Below, one piece after another: positions 8,787-17,606 of a stretch of DNA of 64,000 nt; positions within the stretch are counted from its first letter, which is position 1, and each line of letters begins with the position of its first letter. Both the position numbers and the translations under genes were made by a program. The stretch comes from CAZUXY01 sp964624235 (lineage in GTDB: Bacteria; Spirochaetota; UBA4802; UBA5368). The notes under the pieces were generated by a model. It saw nothing but the letters and a program-made list of their open reading frames with translations. It searched no databases and was not told where the DNA came from. Location: contig CAZUXY010000010.1 of assembly GCA_964624235.1 (NCBI GenBank), positions 1 to 64,000 of the forward strand, read 5' to 3'.

Positions 8787-9147
8787 CACATCTTGCAGGC
8801 GGTATCTTTTGAGTGCCCCTTTCTTTATCCCCCTGGAAGTTATTCGTAGTAAATGCCGGTTGCCGATAATATTTCCTGTCTGTACAGTGATAAATTAATT
8901 ACTATGCCGATAAATTTATTTGAAAAAACGAGTAATTAATGTATGATATCAGTTAAGGAAGTATTATTACCAACGGGATCAGGGCCGTTCCACCGCTTAA
9001 TTCCGTACCAAAACACCGAATATCGGACCGGCCTGTACACCCGGTCATCTTGGTTCAACAATAAGGCATAATCACTATATACAGGACGGGCGTCATGAAA
9101 GACAGTTTCCCCATCTTCATGAGTGTTGTCGTCCGTAGAATCAGAAA
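8787..9147. other. Intergenic region with a 10-bp inverted repeat upstream of the kinase gene
   Basis: A+T-rich leader of the sensor kinase. It contains the perfect inverted repeat ATTAATTACT (8894-8903) / AGTAATTAAT (8931-8940) separated by 27 nt, and a short open frame at 9095-9151. No clear promoter hexamers were found. Confidence 0.45.
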
Positions 9148-9151
9148 ATGA
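9095..9151 (+). CDS. Possible 18-residue leader peptide
   Basis: A short frame begins at ATG 9095, 5 nt after the stretch AGGACGGG, and ends in TGA at 9149-9151. It overlaps the kinase ATG (9148) as ATGA. The kinase start itself has a poor ribosome site, so the leader could load ribosomes for it. The peptide (MKDSFPIFMSVV...) resembles nothing I know. Confidence 0.35.
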   Translation: MKDSFPIFMSVVVRRIRK

Positions 9152-11676
9152 AACCGGTCAGCATACTCATCCTGGAAAACGAAGCTCTCATCGCCGCCGA
9201 CCTCTCCCACAGCCTGGTTCAACTCGGCTATAGGGTTATGGGACCCGTGTTCAACAATGATGAAGTGATTACGCTAGCCTCTAAAGAAACGCCCGATCTT
9301 GTACTCATGGATTACATCTCAGACGGGTCCATAAGCAGTATCGATACAGCGCGTCACCTACAGGAGATTCTGAAAATCCCTGTGGTTTTCATAACCGCCC
9401 ACGTGGACCATTCGGTTTTTCAAAACATCAAGAAATCCGGTTCCTTCGGATATATCATGAAACCGCTGGACATCAACGATCTGTACGCCTCGATCGAAAT
9501 GGCCCTGTATCGTTATGATCTTGAAAACAAACTGAGGGAGAGCGAAAGACGTTACTTTTCGTTGTTCTACGAGACCCCTATCCCGCTATACCGCAGCACG
9601 GTTGAAGGTCAGATCATAGAAGGGAACCGGGCGTTTTTCCACCTGTTCGGAGTTCAGGAACACGAATCTCCTTTAAAAATCAATCTCAACGATCTCTATG
9701 TAAATCCGAAAGACCGCGAGACCATGACGGATATACTTACCGCAAAAGATGAAATCTCCGGGTATCCCCTGCGGCTGAAAAAGATTGATGGCACCCTCTG
9801 CTGGGTTGAAAACAACGCCCGCACGGTCAGGGACGAAAGCGGCGCACTGCTTTACTACGAAGGCAGTCTGAAAGATATTACCGAGAGGGTTATTGCCGAA
9901 AAAAGAGTCAATGAAAGCTCCGAACGTTTGAAACTGGCGCTAGAAGCCACCGATGACGGGATATATGATTACCGTATAGAAACGAAAAAGTTTTACTGCA
10001 ATCGCCGCTTCTACACCATGTTCGGGTACGCAGAATTTGAGTTTCTTCCAGCCAGGGATGAATGGCTGCAACAGGTCCACCCTGAAGACCGTGAAGCAAC
10101 CCATTCAACGTACATGAACGCCGTCAAGGGCGATATCGACCGGTACGAAATAGAATACCGTATTAAAAACGTGGACAGCCGCTGGTTGTGGATACTCAAC
10201 CGGGGTAAAATCGTAGAAAGGGACGAATATCAACGGCCTGCACGCCTCGTGGGGACACATATCGATATATCCGAAAGGAAAAAAACCGAGGAAGCCCTGA
10301 GAAAATCAAAGGAAGAATACCGGGCACTCGTCAACAGCATCACCGAGGTGATTTTCACCCATAATACGGAAGGCATAGTCACCTATATCAGTCCCACAAT
10401 AAGCCAGTTCAGCCAGTACTCTCCTGAAGATCTGCTGGGCAAACCATTCGTTGATTACATTCATCCCGACGACGTCCCCATGATCGTCGCGAGTTACGAG
10501 CGGGTGCTACAGGGGGCTTACGAGCCTTCGGAATTCAGGATTATAGACAAGGACGGCACGCTGCACCACGTCCGTTCGGCAAGCAGAGCGGTTATCGAAC
10601 ACGGTGTTTTTACAGGGGTAACGGGAATAATGACCGACCTCACCGCCGAAAAAAAGCTTTTGGAAAACCTCAAGCAGAGCGAGGCCAAATACCGTCACAT
10701 AATAGAAACCATGGAAGACGGTTACTATGAAACAGACACTTCAGGGAACCTGACTTTTTTCAACGACTCGATGGCGAATATACTCGGGTATACCCGTGAG
10801 GAACTTACGGGCAAAAACTACCGTGAATACATGAGTGCGGAAACCTCGGCGCGTGTTTTTGAAACCTTCAATCGCGTGTACCGCACCGGAATCACCGAAA
10901 AAACGTTCGACTGGGAACTGTTGAGCAAAGACGGGGAGAAGCACTACGTGGAAACTTCCGTATCCGTCATCAGGGGTAACAACGATAAGATTACCGGTTT
11001 TCGCGGACTGGCGAGAGACATTACCGAAAGGACCATCACGGAGGAAAAAATCCATCAATCACTCCTGGAAAAGGAGGTGCTGCTCAAGGAGATACACCAT
11101 CGGGTTAAAAACAACTTTCAGATCATAACGAGCCTGTTGAACCTGCAGATCAACACAATGAAGGACAGCGTTTCCATTGAATTTTTCAAGGAAATCCAGA
11201 ACCGAATCCGCGCCATGTCGCTGATTCATGAAAAGCTTTACCAGTCCCCCGACATATCGAGCATAGACTTCTCCGATTATATCAACAAAATCACCAATGA
11301 AGTTTTCCATGCCTATTCCACGACACACCCTGTAGCCGAGCTGAACCTGGAACTTACACCTGTTTTCCTGTCCATTGACAGCGCCATCCCCTGCGGGCTT
11401 ATTATCAATGAACTGATAACCAATGCGCTTAAATATGCGTTCGAAGGCACCGGGAGCGATCGCGGAACCATTACCGTTTCGCTGGATGAAACAACCGACG
11501 GAATAGTTACCCTGACCGTTGCCGATAACGGCATTGGCCTTCCTTCTGATATCAATCCTGAGAACTCCAAGTCCCTGGGGCTGTTCCTCACGGCATTGCT
11601 GGTAAAACAGCTCAAGGGTTCCATAACCATCGAAAGGGAAAAGGGCACCAGATTCATTATTACTTTTTCAAAATGA
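9148..11676 (+). CDS. Receiver-PAS-histidine kinase (HisKA_2 type) sensor protein
   Basis: Signal-transduction kinase of 842 residues, with no membrane segment. Residues 1-125 form a response-regulator receiver with E10/E12, phospho-acceptor D55 (LVLMDYIS) and the conserved Lys in IMKPLD. Four PAS/PAC modules follow at roughly 135-250, 255-375, 380-500 and 505-625, ending in PAC signatures such as GSLKDITER and GLARDITER. The HisKA_2 box is KEIHHRVKNNFQII, with candidate phospho-His 650 or 651. The HATPase_c domain ends the protein (NELITNALKYAF, ADNGIGLP, GLFLTALLV). With the receiver first, it probably receives phosphate from another kinase or integrates two inputs. No partner regulator is adjacent, and the output is unknown. 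Confidence 0.9.
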   Translation: MKPVSILILENEALIAADLSHSLVQLGYRVMGPVFNNDEVITLASKETPDLVLMDYISDGSISSIDTARHLQEILKIPVVFITAHVDHSVFQNIKKSGSFGYIMKPLDINDLYASIEMALYRYDLENKLRESERRYFSLFYETPIPLYRSTVEGQIIEGNRAFFHLFGVQEHESPLKINLNDLYVNPKDRETMTDILTAKDEISGYPLRLKKIDGTLCWVENNARTVRDESGALLYYEGSLKDITERVIAEKRVNESSERLKLALEATDDGIYDYRIETKKFYCNRRFYTMFGYAEFEFLPARDEWLQQVHPEDREATHSTYMNAVKGDIDRYEIEYRIKNVDSRWLWILNRGKIVERDEYQRPARLVGTHIDISERKKTEEALRKSKEEYRALVNSITEVIFTHNTEGIVTYISPTISQFSQYSPEDLLGKPFVDYIHPDDVPMIVASYERVLQGAYEPSEFRIIDKDGTLHHVRSASRAVIEHGVFTGVTGIMTDLTAEKKLLENLKQSEAKYRHIIETMEDGYYETDTSGNLTFFNDSMANILGYTREELTGKNYREYMSAETSARVFETFNRVYRTGITEKTFDWELLSKDGEKHYVETSVSVIRGNNDKITGFRGLARDITERTITEEKIHQSLLEKEVLLKEIHHRVKNNFQIITSLLNLQINTMKDSVSIEFFKEIQNRIRAMSLIHEKLYQSPDISSIDFSDYINKITNEVFHAYSTTHPVAELNLELTPVFLSIDSAIPCGLIINELITNALKYAFEGTGSDRGTITVSLDETTDGIVTLTVADNGIGLPSDINPENSKSLGLFLTALLVKQLKGSITIEREKGTRFIITFSK

Positions 11677-12127
11677 CCATTCCCGGCAACGGCGCGTTAT
11701 GCGATTTTATCGCCGTGTGGTGTCTGTCCGCGACCGGGATTCCGTATGTTTCCATCTCCCGGCCGATAGAATGAGCACTCACTCTTGCGCCGGTACAGGC
11801 TTATTTTCGCGCGGAATATGGTTATTTTCGCTTGATTTTATATTCAAAATATTACACTGTACTTCCCGGTTTCCCATTGACGGTTTTCTGAAAAATCACT
11901 CCATGGTGTTTTTCAGTGTCGGTATTCCGAGATGAGTCAGGAGACCCCACCCTTTCCCAGCCATACTGGAAACAACGGCACAGGGGATGGAGGGAAGTAA
12001 GTATGGCTCAACCGTTTGTTATTTCTGCACACCAACACTGATTTCACTGCGTTCCTTTCCTGATGGTGTCTACGCTGCCGGATTGGAACCCGTAGTGACT
12101 GACACCCTTACCCGAAAGGAGCGCCCT
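11677..12127. other. Intergenic region
   Basis: About 450 nt between the kinase and the GNAT-like gene. Small frames are present but lack ribosome sites or recognisable products. The last bases hold a good ribosome site (GAAAGGAG) for the next gene. No hairpin terminator was seen. Confidence 0.4.
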
Positions 12128-13258
12128 ATGAGCCGGATAGATATTAAGTCTGTTGATAATTCCAAAAATCCGGGTTTCAGGGATTTCCTTCAGCTTCCCT
12201 TTGAGATTTACCGTGAAAACAACTGCTGGGTTCCATGGATCATCAAGGATATCAGGGATTTCGTCGATCGAAAGCACCCGATTTTCGAGCATACCAGGGG
12301 GGATTTTTTTATCGCCCTCAGCGGCGACAAGGTGGTAGGCAGGATTTTCGTTTTCGAGAACGGCCAGTACAACAAAACCCATGCCATGAACAGCGCCCAT
12401 TTTTATTTCATGGACTTTTACGACGATCCTGAAGTATCTGCGGCGCTGCTACAGAAGGCGTGCGACTGGGCACGTGGTCATAATCTCAACGAACTTATAG
12501 GCCCGATGGGATTCGGGGGGGTGACCGGCGGGGGTTTTCTCATAGATGGTTTTGAACAGAGAGCGGCAATGACCATGATGATGTATAATCACGCTTACTA
12601 CAGCACGCATATGGAAAAAAACGGTCTGGACAAATATATAGACAATTACAACTTTTATCTGCCCACCTCCACTACCCTTCCCCAGGGACTCAGGGATGCC
12701 GCCGACAAACTTCTCGCCGGCAACGAGATCAGGGTAGTACGGCTTAAAACCAGAAAAGATCTAAAGCGAATAGCCAAAGAGGTTGTCGATGTTTTCATGC
12801 GTACCCTGAGCGACCATATCGGGAATTACGTGCTGACTGAAAACGAATTATCATACCTTATCCGCAACCTGGTTCAGATCGCTGATCCGACGCTCTTCAA
12901 GATAATTTCCTTCAAGGAGAAGGTCATAGGCTTCCTGTTCGGATTTCACGATCTGTCGGCGGCGATTCAGAAAAGCCACGGCAGATTGACCCCCCTGAGC
13001 GTCTATCGTCTTCTAAGGGAATACAAAAAGACCGACTGGCTTCTGATAAACGGGCTCGGCATACTTCCGGAATACCATGGCACGGGAGCAAACGCGGTGC
13101 TTTACGCGGAACTGGAAAAAACCATACGGGAATACCCCAAGTTCAAGCATCTCGAAATGGTCCAGATAGCGGAGAATACCGTTAAGATGCTCAATAATGT
13201 GAAAACACTGATGGGCAGGACACATAAAATCCATCGCATCTTCAGGTATAATATTTAA
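12128..13258 (+). CDS. GNAT-like N-acetyltransferase family protein, unknown substrate
   Basis: Cytoplasmic protein of 376 residues resembling the broad family of two-domain GNAT-fold hypotheticals. The N-terminal half (FLQLPFEIYRENNCWVP, then VGRIFVFENG) looks like one GNAT-like unit. The C-terminal half (NGLGILPEYHGTGANAVLYAEL) carries the usual acetyl-CoA pyrophosphate-loop region. I chose ATG 12128 because GAAAGGAG lies 8 nt upstream; the open frame extends further 5' without a ribosome site. Substrate unknown; no neighbour in the same transcript. Confidence 0.75.
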   Translation: MSRIDIKSVDNSKNPGFRDFLQLPFEIYRENNCWVPWIIKDIRDFVDRKHPIFEHTRGDFFIALSGDKVVGRIFVFENGQYNKTHAMNSAHFYFMDFYDDPEVSAALLQKACDWARGHNLNELIGPMGFGGVTGGGFLIDGFEQRAAMTMMMYNHAYYSTHMEKNGLDKYIDNYNFYLPTSTTLPQGLRDAADKLLAGNEIRVVRLKTRKDLKRIAKEVVDVFMRTLSDHIGNYVLTENELSYLIRNLVQIADPTLFKIISFKEKVIGFLFGFHDLSAAIQKSHGRLTPLSVYRLLREYKKTDWLLINGLGILPEYHGTGANAVLYAELEKTIREYPKFKHLEMVQIAENTVKMLNNVKTLMGRTHKIHRIFRYNI

Positions 13259-13745
13259 CTATCACCTGTTTTCTGAATCCCATTTAAACTCCTCCACCCT
13301 GTAAACTGTTCTGAAAGAAGAGTACTTTTTTCATTTCTGTTCCAATCCCCGTGCGATCGCGAAACCGATCATGTAATCCATGTCGCAACCCATATTCCCC
13401 CGGGGAACCTGTCCATGAAGGACACACTCCGTCAACATCATGTCTTGAAAGAAAAATCGAAATTTCCTTTGATATATTTTCTGTTGTAAAATATCAAGTC
13501 GATTAGAACCGGATTTTCACGACCACACGAGTTTTTATCCGAAAAATCCGTATATTGATACAGGTTCAGTCAAATATAATGCTTGATCGAATAAATTCCT
13601 TGAAATAGCTTGATTTTATACCGATTTAAAATATAATGAGGAACAATCGTTCATAAACCATATCGGTGCCAAATCTTATATTCCCCATGAAACAACACAT
13701 GAATGGAAGCTTACTTTAATCTGCGATGATTTCTGAAGGGGCGTA
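13259..13745. other. Intergenic, A+T-rich regulatory region
   Basis: Nearly 490 nt without a convincing gene. The right half is strongly A+T-rich and contains the promoter described at 13610-13637. No repeats or hairpins stand out. Confidence 0.4.
13610..13637 (+). promoter_or_regulatory. sigma70-type promoter of the cyclic-nucleotide-domain gene
   Basis: TTGATT (13610-13615), a 16-nt spacer and a perfect TATAAT (13632-13637). Transcription would start near 13644, leaving a leader of about 100 nt before ATG 13746. Confidence 0.5.
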
Positions 13746-14966
13746 ATGGTATCTACTCAATTTAAAGTCGAAAATTACATGGAAAAATCTTTTATTACCG
13801 TTGAAGGTAAAAAAGACGCAGGTAATTTTTATATAATCCGCAGCGGCAAGGTCAAGGTCATGAGGGAAAATCCCGTGATGGGCATTGAACCTTTTTCAAT
13901 GCTGGGCCCCGGGGATTTTTTCGGAGTGATATCATGCATGAGCGGCCATGCCAGGATTGAAACCTCCGTAAGCCTTACAGGGGTTTCCCTCATTTCCGTT
14001 GAGCGCGAGCAGTTCGGTATTCTGATCCAGAAAAACCCCGCCATCGCAATGAAGATTATACGTTTTTTCAGTAAAAAACTGAGGGATTTCGATCAGGCTA
14101 TTACGCACCTGACGTTTAAAAGCACCGCTGAAGAAGACCCTGAACACCTTTTCAACATCGGTGAATATTATCTGAAAAAAAGGGTGTTGAACCATGCCAC
14201 GTACGCCTTTCAGCGATATATTCAATACTGTCCCAACGGGCCGAACCGTGACAATGCCATACAGAGACTCAAAACCCTGAAATCACCCATGAAGGTGCCT
14301 GAAAACCCCCAGTCAGGCAACATGGGCCGTAACTACAAAGACAATACCATGATCTTCTGTGAGAATGAACCCGGCAACGAATTGTATATCATCCAGTCGG
14401 GCAAGGTCAAGATTACCAAGATCGTTGATGAAGAAGTACTTCTTGCGGTGTTGAAAGCAGGGGACATTTTCGGGGAAATGGCGCTCCTTGAAAACCGTCC
14501 CCGCAGCGCTTCGGCCATCACCTTCGGCGACGTGACGACCCTGGCAATCAACAAGTCAAACTTCGAAGGGATGGTAGAGGCCCAGCCTCAGCTGGCCACG
14601 CGGCTGATTCAGCTGCTGAGCGAAAGGATATGGACAGCCTATCGCCAGCTGGAAAACCTGATGATTAAAGACTCGCTGGGAAGGATTTACGATACCCTGC
14701 TCATACAGGTGGAAAAACAAAAGATCAAGATCGCATCCAAGCAATCGCATAATTTCGAATTCGGTTTCCGCGAGCTTTTCAATATGGTAGGGTTACCTCC
14801 CGATAAAACCGATGTGCTGTCGGTGCAAATCCTCGAGGACAAGCATTTTAAACTCGAAGACGGTAAAATCATCTGTACCGACCTGGAGGAACTCGAGAAA
14901 AATGTGCAATTTTACCGCAAAAAATCCATAATGGAAAGAAAACGTGAATCCCGCAAAAATATTTAA
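13746..14966 (+). CDS. Crp/Fnr-like regulator with two cyclic-nucleotide-binding domains
   Basis: A 406-residue cytoplasmic protein. The first cNMP domain (about 10-105) is degenerate: its phosphate-binding cassette reads FFGVISCMSGHARIE, lacking the usual E...R pair. Residues ~130-178 form a TPR-like helix pair (LFNIGEYYLKKRVLNHATYA). The second cNMP domain (~195-300) has a canonical cassette, FGEMALLENRPRSAS. The C-terminal ~100 residues (SLGRIYDTLLIQ, then FRELFNMVGLP) resemble the Crp winged helix. I infer a transcription regulator sensing a cyclic nucleotide through domain 2; DNA binding is less certain. Its 3' end overlaps the AsmA-like gene by 23 nt, so the two are probably co-translated. 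Confidence 0.85.
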   Translation: MVSTQFKVENYMEKSFITVEGKKDAGNFYIIRSGKVKVMRENPVMGIEPFSMLGPGDFFGVISCMSGHARIETSVSLTGVSLISVEREQFGILIQKNPAIAMKIIRFFSKKLRDFDQAITHLTFKSTAEEDPEHLFNIGEYYLKKRVLNHATYAFQRYIQYCPNGPNRDNAIQRLKTLKSPMKVPENPQSGNMGRNYKDNTMIFCENEPGNELYIIQSGKVKITKIVDEEVLLAVLKAGDIFGEMALLENRPRSASAITFGDVTTLAINKSNFEGMVEAQPQLATRLIQLLSERIWTAYRQLENLMIKDSLGRIYDTLLIQVEKQKIKIASKQSHNFEFGFRELFNMVGLPPDKTDVLSVQILEDKHFKLEDGKIICTDLEELEKNVQFYRKKSIMERKRESRKNI

Positions 14967-17022
14967 AATCCTCCTTGTTGTATTCCTGATCACCATCTTA
15001 ATAATTGCCGGCCTGGGTGTAGGAGTGTACCATTTTTTTCCCAGGAACCGCGTTCTGGGCATCCTGAAATCCCTTTCAGAGGATACCCTGAAAACCAGAG
15101 TGGATATTCATGAAATAGATTACAGCCTCAAGGGTATCGTATTACGCAAGATATTCATTTACAATAAAGCCGATAACGATGCCGGCGTACTCTCATCGGC
15201 CGAGGAAGCCATCGTCAGGTTCTCTTTGTTGAAACTGATTTTCGAAAAGAAATTCGATGTAACTTTTGTATTCCTTGATACCCTCAGGCTCAACATTTCA
15301 TTCGACCGGGAAGGTAAGTCTAACCTGACCAACCTGATTAAACACCTCTCCAAAGGGGATGAAAGTCCCGGAATCTCAACCAGAATAGACACCATCAGCC
15401 TGAAAAACGCGAATATAGCACTGGTCAATCCGCATGACGAGGTGTTGAAGCCCCTGGCGGGTAACTATATCGTCAACGGATCAATTGAGTTTAAAAAAAA
15501 CAGCAGATATACCATTACAGACTGCCGCATCATTCTGCCTGAAAAAAGGGGAGTCGTCATTCCAGAGATTGTCCTTTCAGTCAAAGAGAATGACTTTGTG
15601 ATATCAGGTGACGTCAACCTTGAAAAGTGTTCCCTCCTGTGGGTGTATACCTGGGGCAAAAACCTTGCCCTCCCCTATCATGACGTATCCGGGAAAGTGA
15701 GGAACCTGAAAATAACAAGTAAATCTGTGGAGGGGTTTCTTAAAGGAGTATCAAATCTCTCCAACAAACTTCCGCTTGTCCTTAACGGTTTCTGCAGGGT
15801 GGGTATTCCCGATAAACGTGTTTTCCTGTCCAACATCCAGGCTTCGATACAGACTACTTCTTTTCTGATCGATGATTTTCTTTTCAATTTCAGGGGCGAT
15901 ATCCTGAAATTCAAAATACGCAATATCGAAGCCCAGATCAGCGACGTGCTACCGATCCTGAGCTTTCTTCCCGATACACTCTCCGGGGAAGTGAAAGGGG
16001 AACTCAGTCTTGAGAATAAAAAATATTCCGGGACGCTTTCAACTAACGTAAATTACGGGAAGAAAGGCAGTATAATAAAGGATTTTCAGACCAGGGTAAT
16101 CCTTAAAGATAATATAATCGCGAAAACCCATGCACGGTTCACTTTTTTAAACTCCCCTATAGATGCGTATATCGCTACCGGTGACGGCAACTTCAGGAAT
16201 ATCCAGATGGATATAGCGGCAAAAAGCATCGAATATGTACCGGAAACAAAAAACAAAACGCAGATCAGTTACAAACCCCTTCGACTGCCTGTAGAGGCAA
16301 ACGGCAAGATCACGTTGGATTCGCTGAAAGTCGACCAGGTGCGGATTTCAAATATCGCCATCCACTATCGTTACAACAACGGCCAGCTTTCCATTGAACC
16401 TTTGACCTTTGCTTTGCTCGGCGGCGACTTTAAAGGCACGGGTGATATCGCACTCGCGCAAAAGGATCCCAGGGTCCGCTTCTCCATGAATTTCACCAAT
16501 TTAAAAATGCAGAACGCCACAAAGACCAGTGAAAAATTCAAAGACAGGTTTTTCGGAACTGCCGGCGGCAAGGCAGACCTGAGTTTCACTATCAATAAAG
16601 ACTTCAACTTTTATGATTCAATGGAAGGAAAGGTCGAATTCAGTATCAATAACGGCAAGCTGGTAAACACCGGAATACAGAACGGTCTGGGGATATGGCT
16701 CTCCGAACTGAAATACAAGCTGAGAGACCTGGAATTCAGCAGAATTTACGGAAACATAATAATCTCCGGCAGTAATTATACCATCAACTCATTCGTATTC
16801 AACGCACAGGACATACGCCTCAGGATGGACGGTGCGATCAACCGGCAACTCGCGGGAGACCTGAAAATATTCCTGGAGTTTACCGGTAATTTCATTCAGG
16901 ACCTCCCCAACCCGGTGTATCTGCAACTGGGCAAATACAAAAAGGGCCGCTGGTATGTGATCCCTTTTGTGTCCCGTGGAAAAGATGTCACCGACAGCAA
17001 GAACCTTACCCGGATCGATTAA
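14944..17022 (+). CDS. AsmA-like inner-membrane-anchored protein
   Basis: A 692-residue protein with one N-terminal transmembrane helix (about 9-32). A long periplasmic beta-rich region follows, with repeated patterns typical of AsmA/YhdP/DUF748 proteins. The C-terminal part (FTINKDFNFYDSMEGKVEFSINNGKL) matches the AsmA C-terminal style. Such proteins are bridge-like and linked to lipid traffic or outer-membrane homeostasis; that role is inferred from the family. It overlaps the upstream cyclic-nucleotide regulator by 23 nt in another frame. Its stop overlaps leuD, which converges on it, by 4 nt. Confidence 0.7.
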   Translation: MNPAKIFKILLVVFLITILIIAGLGVGVYHFFPRNRVLGILKSLSEDTLKTRVDIHEIDYSLKGIVLRKIFIYNKADNDAGVLSSAEEAIVRFSLLKLIFEKKFDVTFVFLDTLRLNISFDREGKSNLTNLIKHLSKGDESPGISTRIDTISLKNANIALVNPHDEVLKPLAGNYIVNGSIEFKKNSRYTITDCRIILPEKRGVVIPEIVLSVKENDFVISGDVNLEKCSLLWVYTWGKNLALPYHDVSGKVRNLKITSKSVEGFLKGVSNLSNKLPLVLNGFCRVGIPDKRVFLSNIQASIQTTSFLIDDFLFNFRGDILKFKIRNIEAQISDVLPILSFLPDTLSGEVKGELSLENKKYSGTLSTNVNYGKKGSIIKDFQTRVILKDNIIAKTHARFTFLNSPIDAYIATGDGNFRNIQMDIAAKSIEYVPETKNKTQISYKPLRLPVEANGKITLDSLKVDQVRISNIAIHYRYNNGQLSIEPLTFALLGGDFKGTGDIALAQKDPRVRFSMNFTNLKMQNATKTSEKFKDRFFGTAGGKADLSFTINKDFNFYDSMEGKVEFSINNGKLVNTGIQNGLGIWLSELKYKLRDLEFSRIYGNIIISGSNYTINSFVFNAQDIRLRMDGAINRQLAGDLKIFLEFTGNFIQDLPNPVYLQLGKYKKGRWYVIPFVSRGKDVTDSKNLTRID

Positions 17023-17519
17023 CCTTTTATTCCAAGTTCGCTTTTCACCTTGTTCATTAAACCGCCTTTGGCGATCAGGTCCTGCATGAAAGGTGGGAAT
17101 GGTTTTGCGGAATAACGCTTCCCCTTTGTACAGTTTCTAATCTCCCCTTTGTCCAAATCAACTTCAACTTCATCACCCTGCTGTATGTCTTTCACGGCAT
17201 CTCCGGACTCTATGATCGGCAGGCCGATGTTGATGCTGTTCCGGTAAAATATCCTCGCAAATGAATCGGCGATGACACAGGACAACCCTGCGGCTTTGAT
17301 CGCTATGGGCGCATGTTCCCGCGATGAGCCGCATCCGAAATTCTTTCCGGCGACAATCACGTCACCACCCGAAATCTTTTTCATGAAATCAGGGTCTACA
17401 TCCTCCATGCAATGCGAAGCAAGTTCAGTCGGGTCGGAGCTGTTCAGGTACCTCGCCGGTATTATTTCATCGGTATTTATATCATTGCCGAATTTCCAGG
17501 CTTTGCCTTTGAATTTCAT
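17019..17519 (-). CDS. leuD: 3-isopropylmalate dehydratase small subunit
   Basis: With LeuC, interconverts 2- and 3-isopropylmalate in leucine synthesis. The 166-residue product has the swivel-domain signatures FGCGSSREHAP and SFARIFYRNSINIGLP. Its short length is that of the archaeal-type/HACN-like small subunit. The start ATG follows GGAGGAAAA. It lies 87 nt downstream of leuC. Close paralogues (homoaconitase, dimethylmalate or citraconate-type dehydratases) share this form, so the substrate is inferred. Confidence 0.9.
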   Translation of the reverse strand: MKFKGKAWKFGNDINTDEIIPARYLNSSDPTELASHCMEDVDPDFMKKISGGDVIVAGKNFGCGSSREHAPIAIKAAGLSCVIADSFARIFYRNSINIGLPIIESGDAVKDIQQGDEVEVDLDKGEIRNCTKGKRYSAKPFPPFMQDLIAKGGLMNKVKSELGIKG

Positions 17520-17606
17520 TTTTTCCTCCGTAAAGAATGCGTTACCTTTTATTCAGTAATTGCCTTCGTTTCGCATCAACCTGTCGAATAATGCAACCGT
17601 ATTCCA

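Noticed and set aside
11699..11935. A 78-codon frame after the kinase gene
   Set aside because: No ribosome site; composition not protein-like. Left unannotated.
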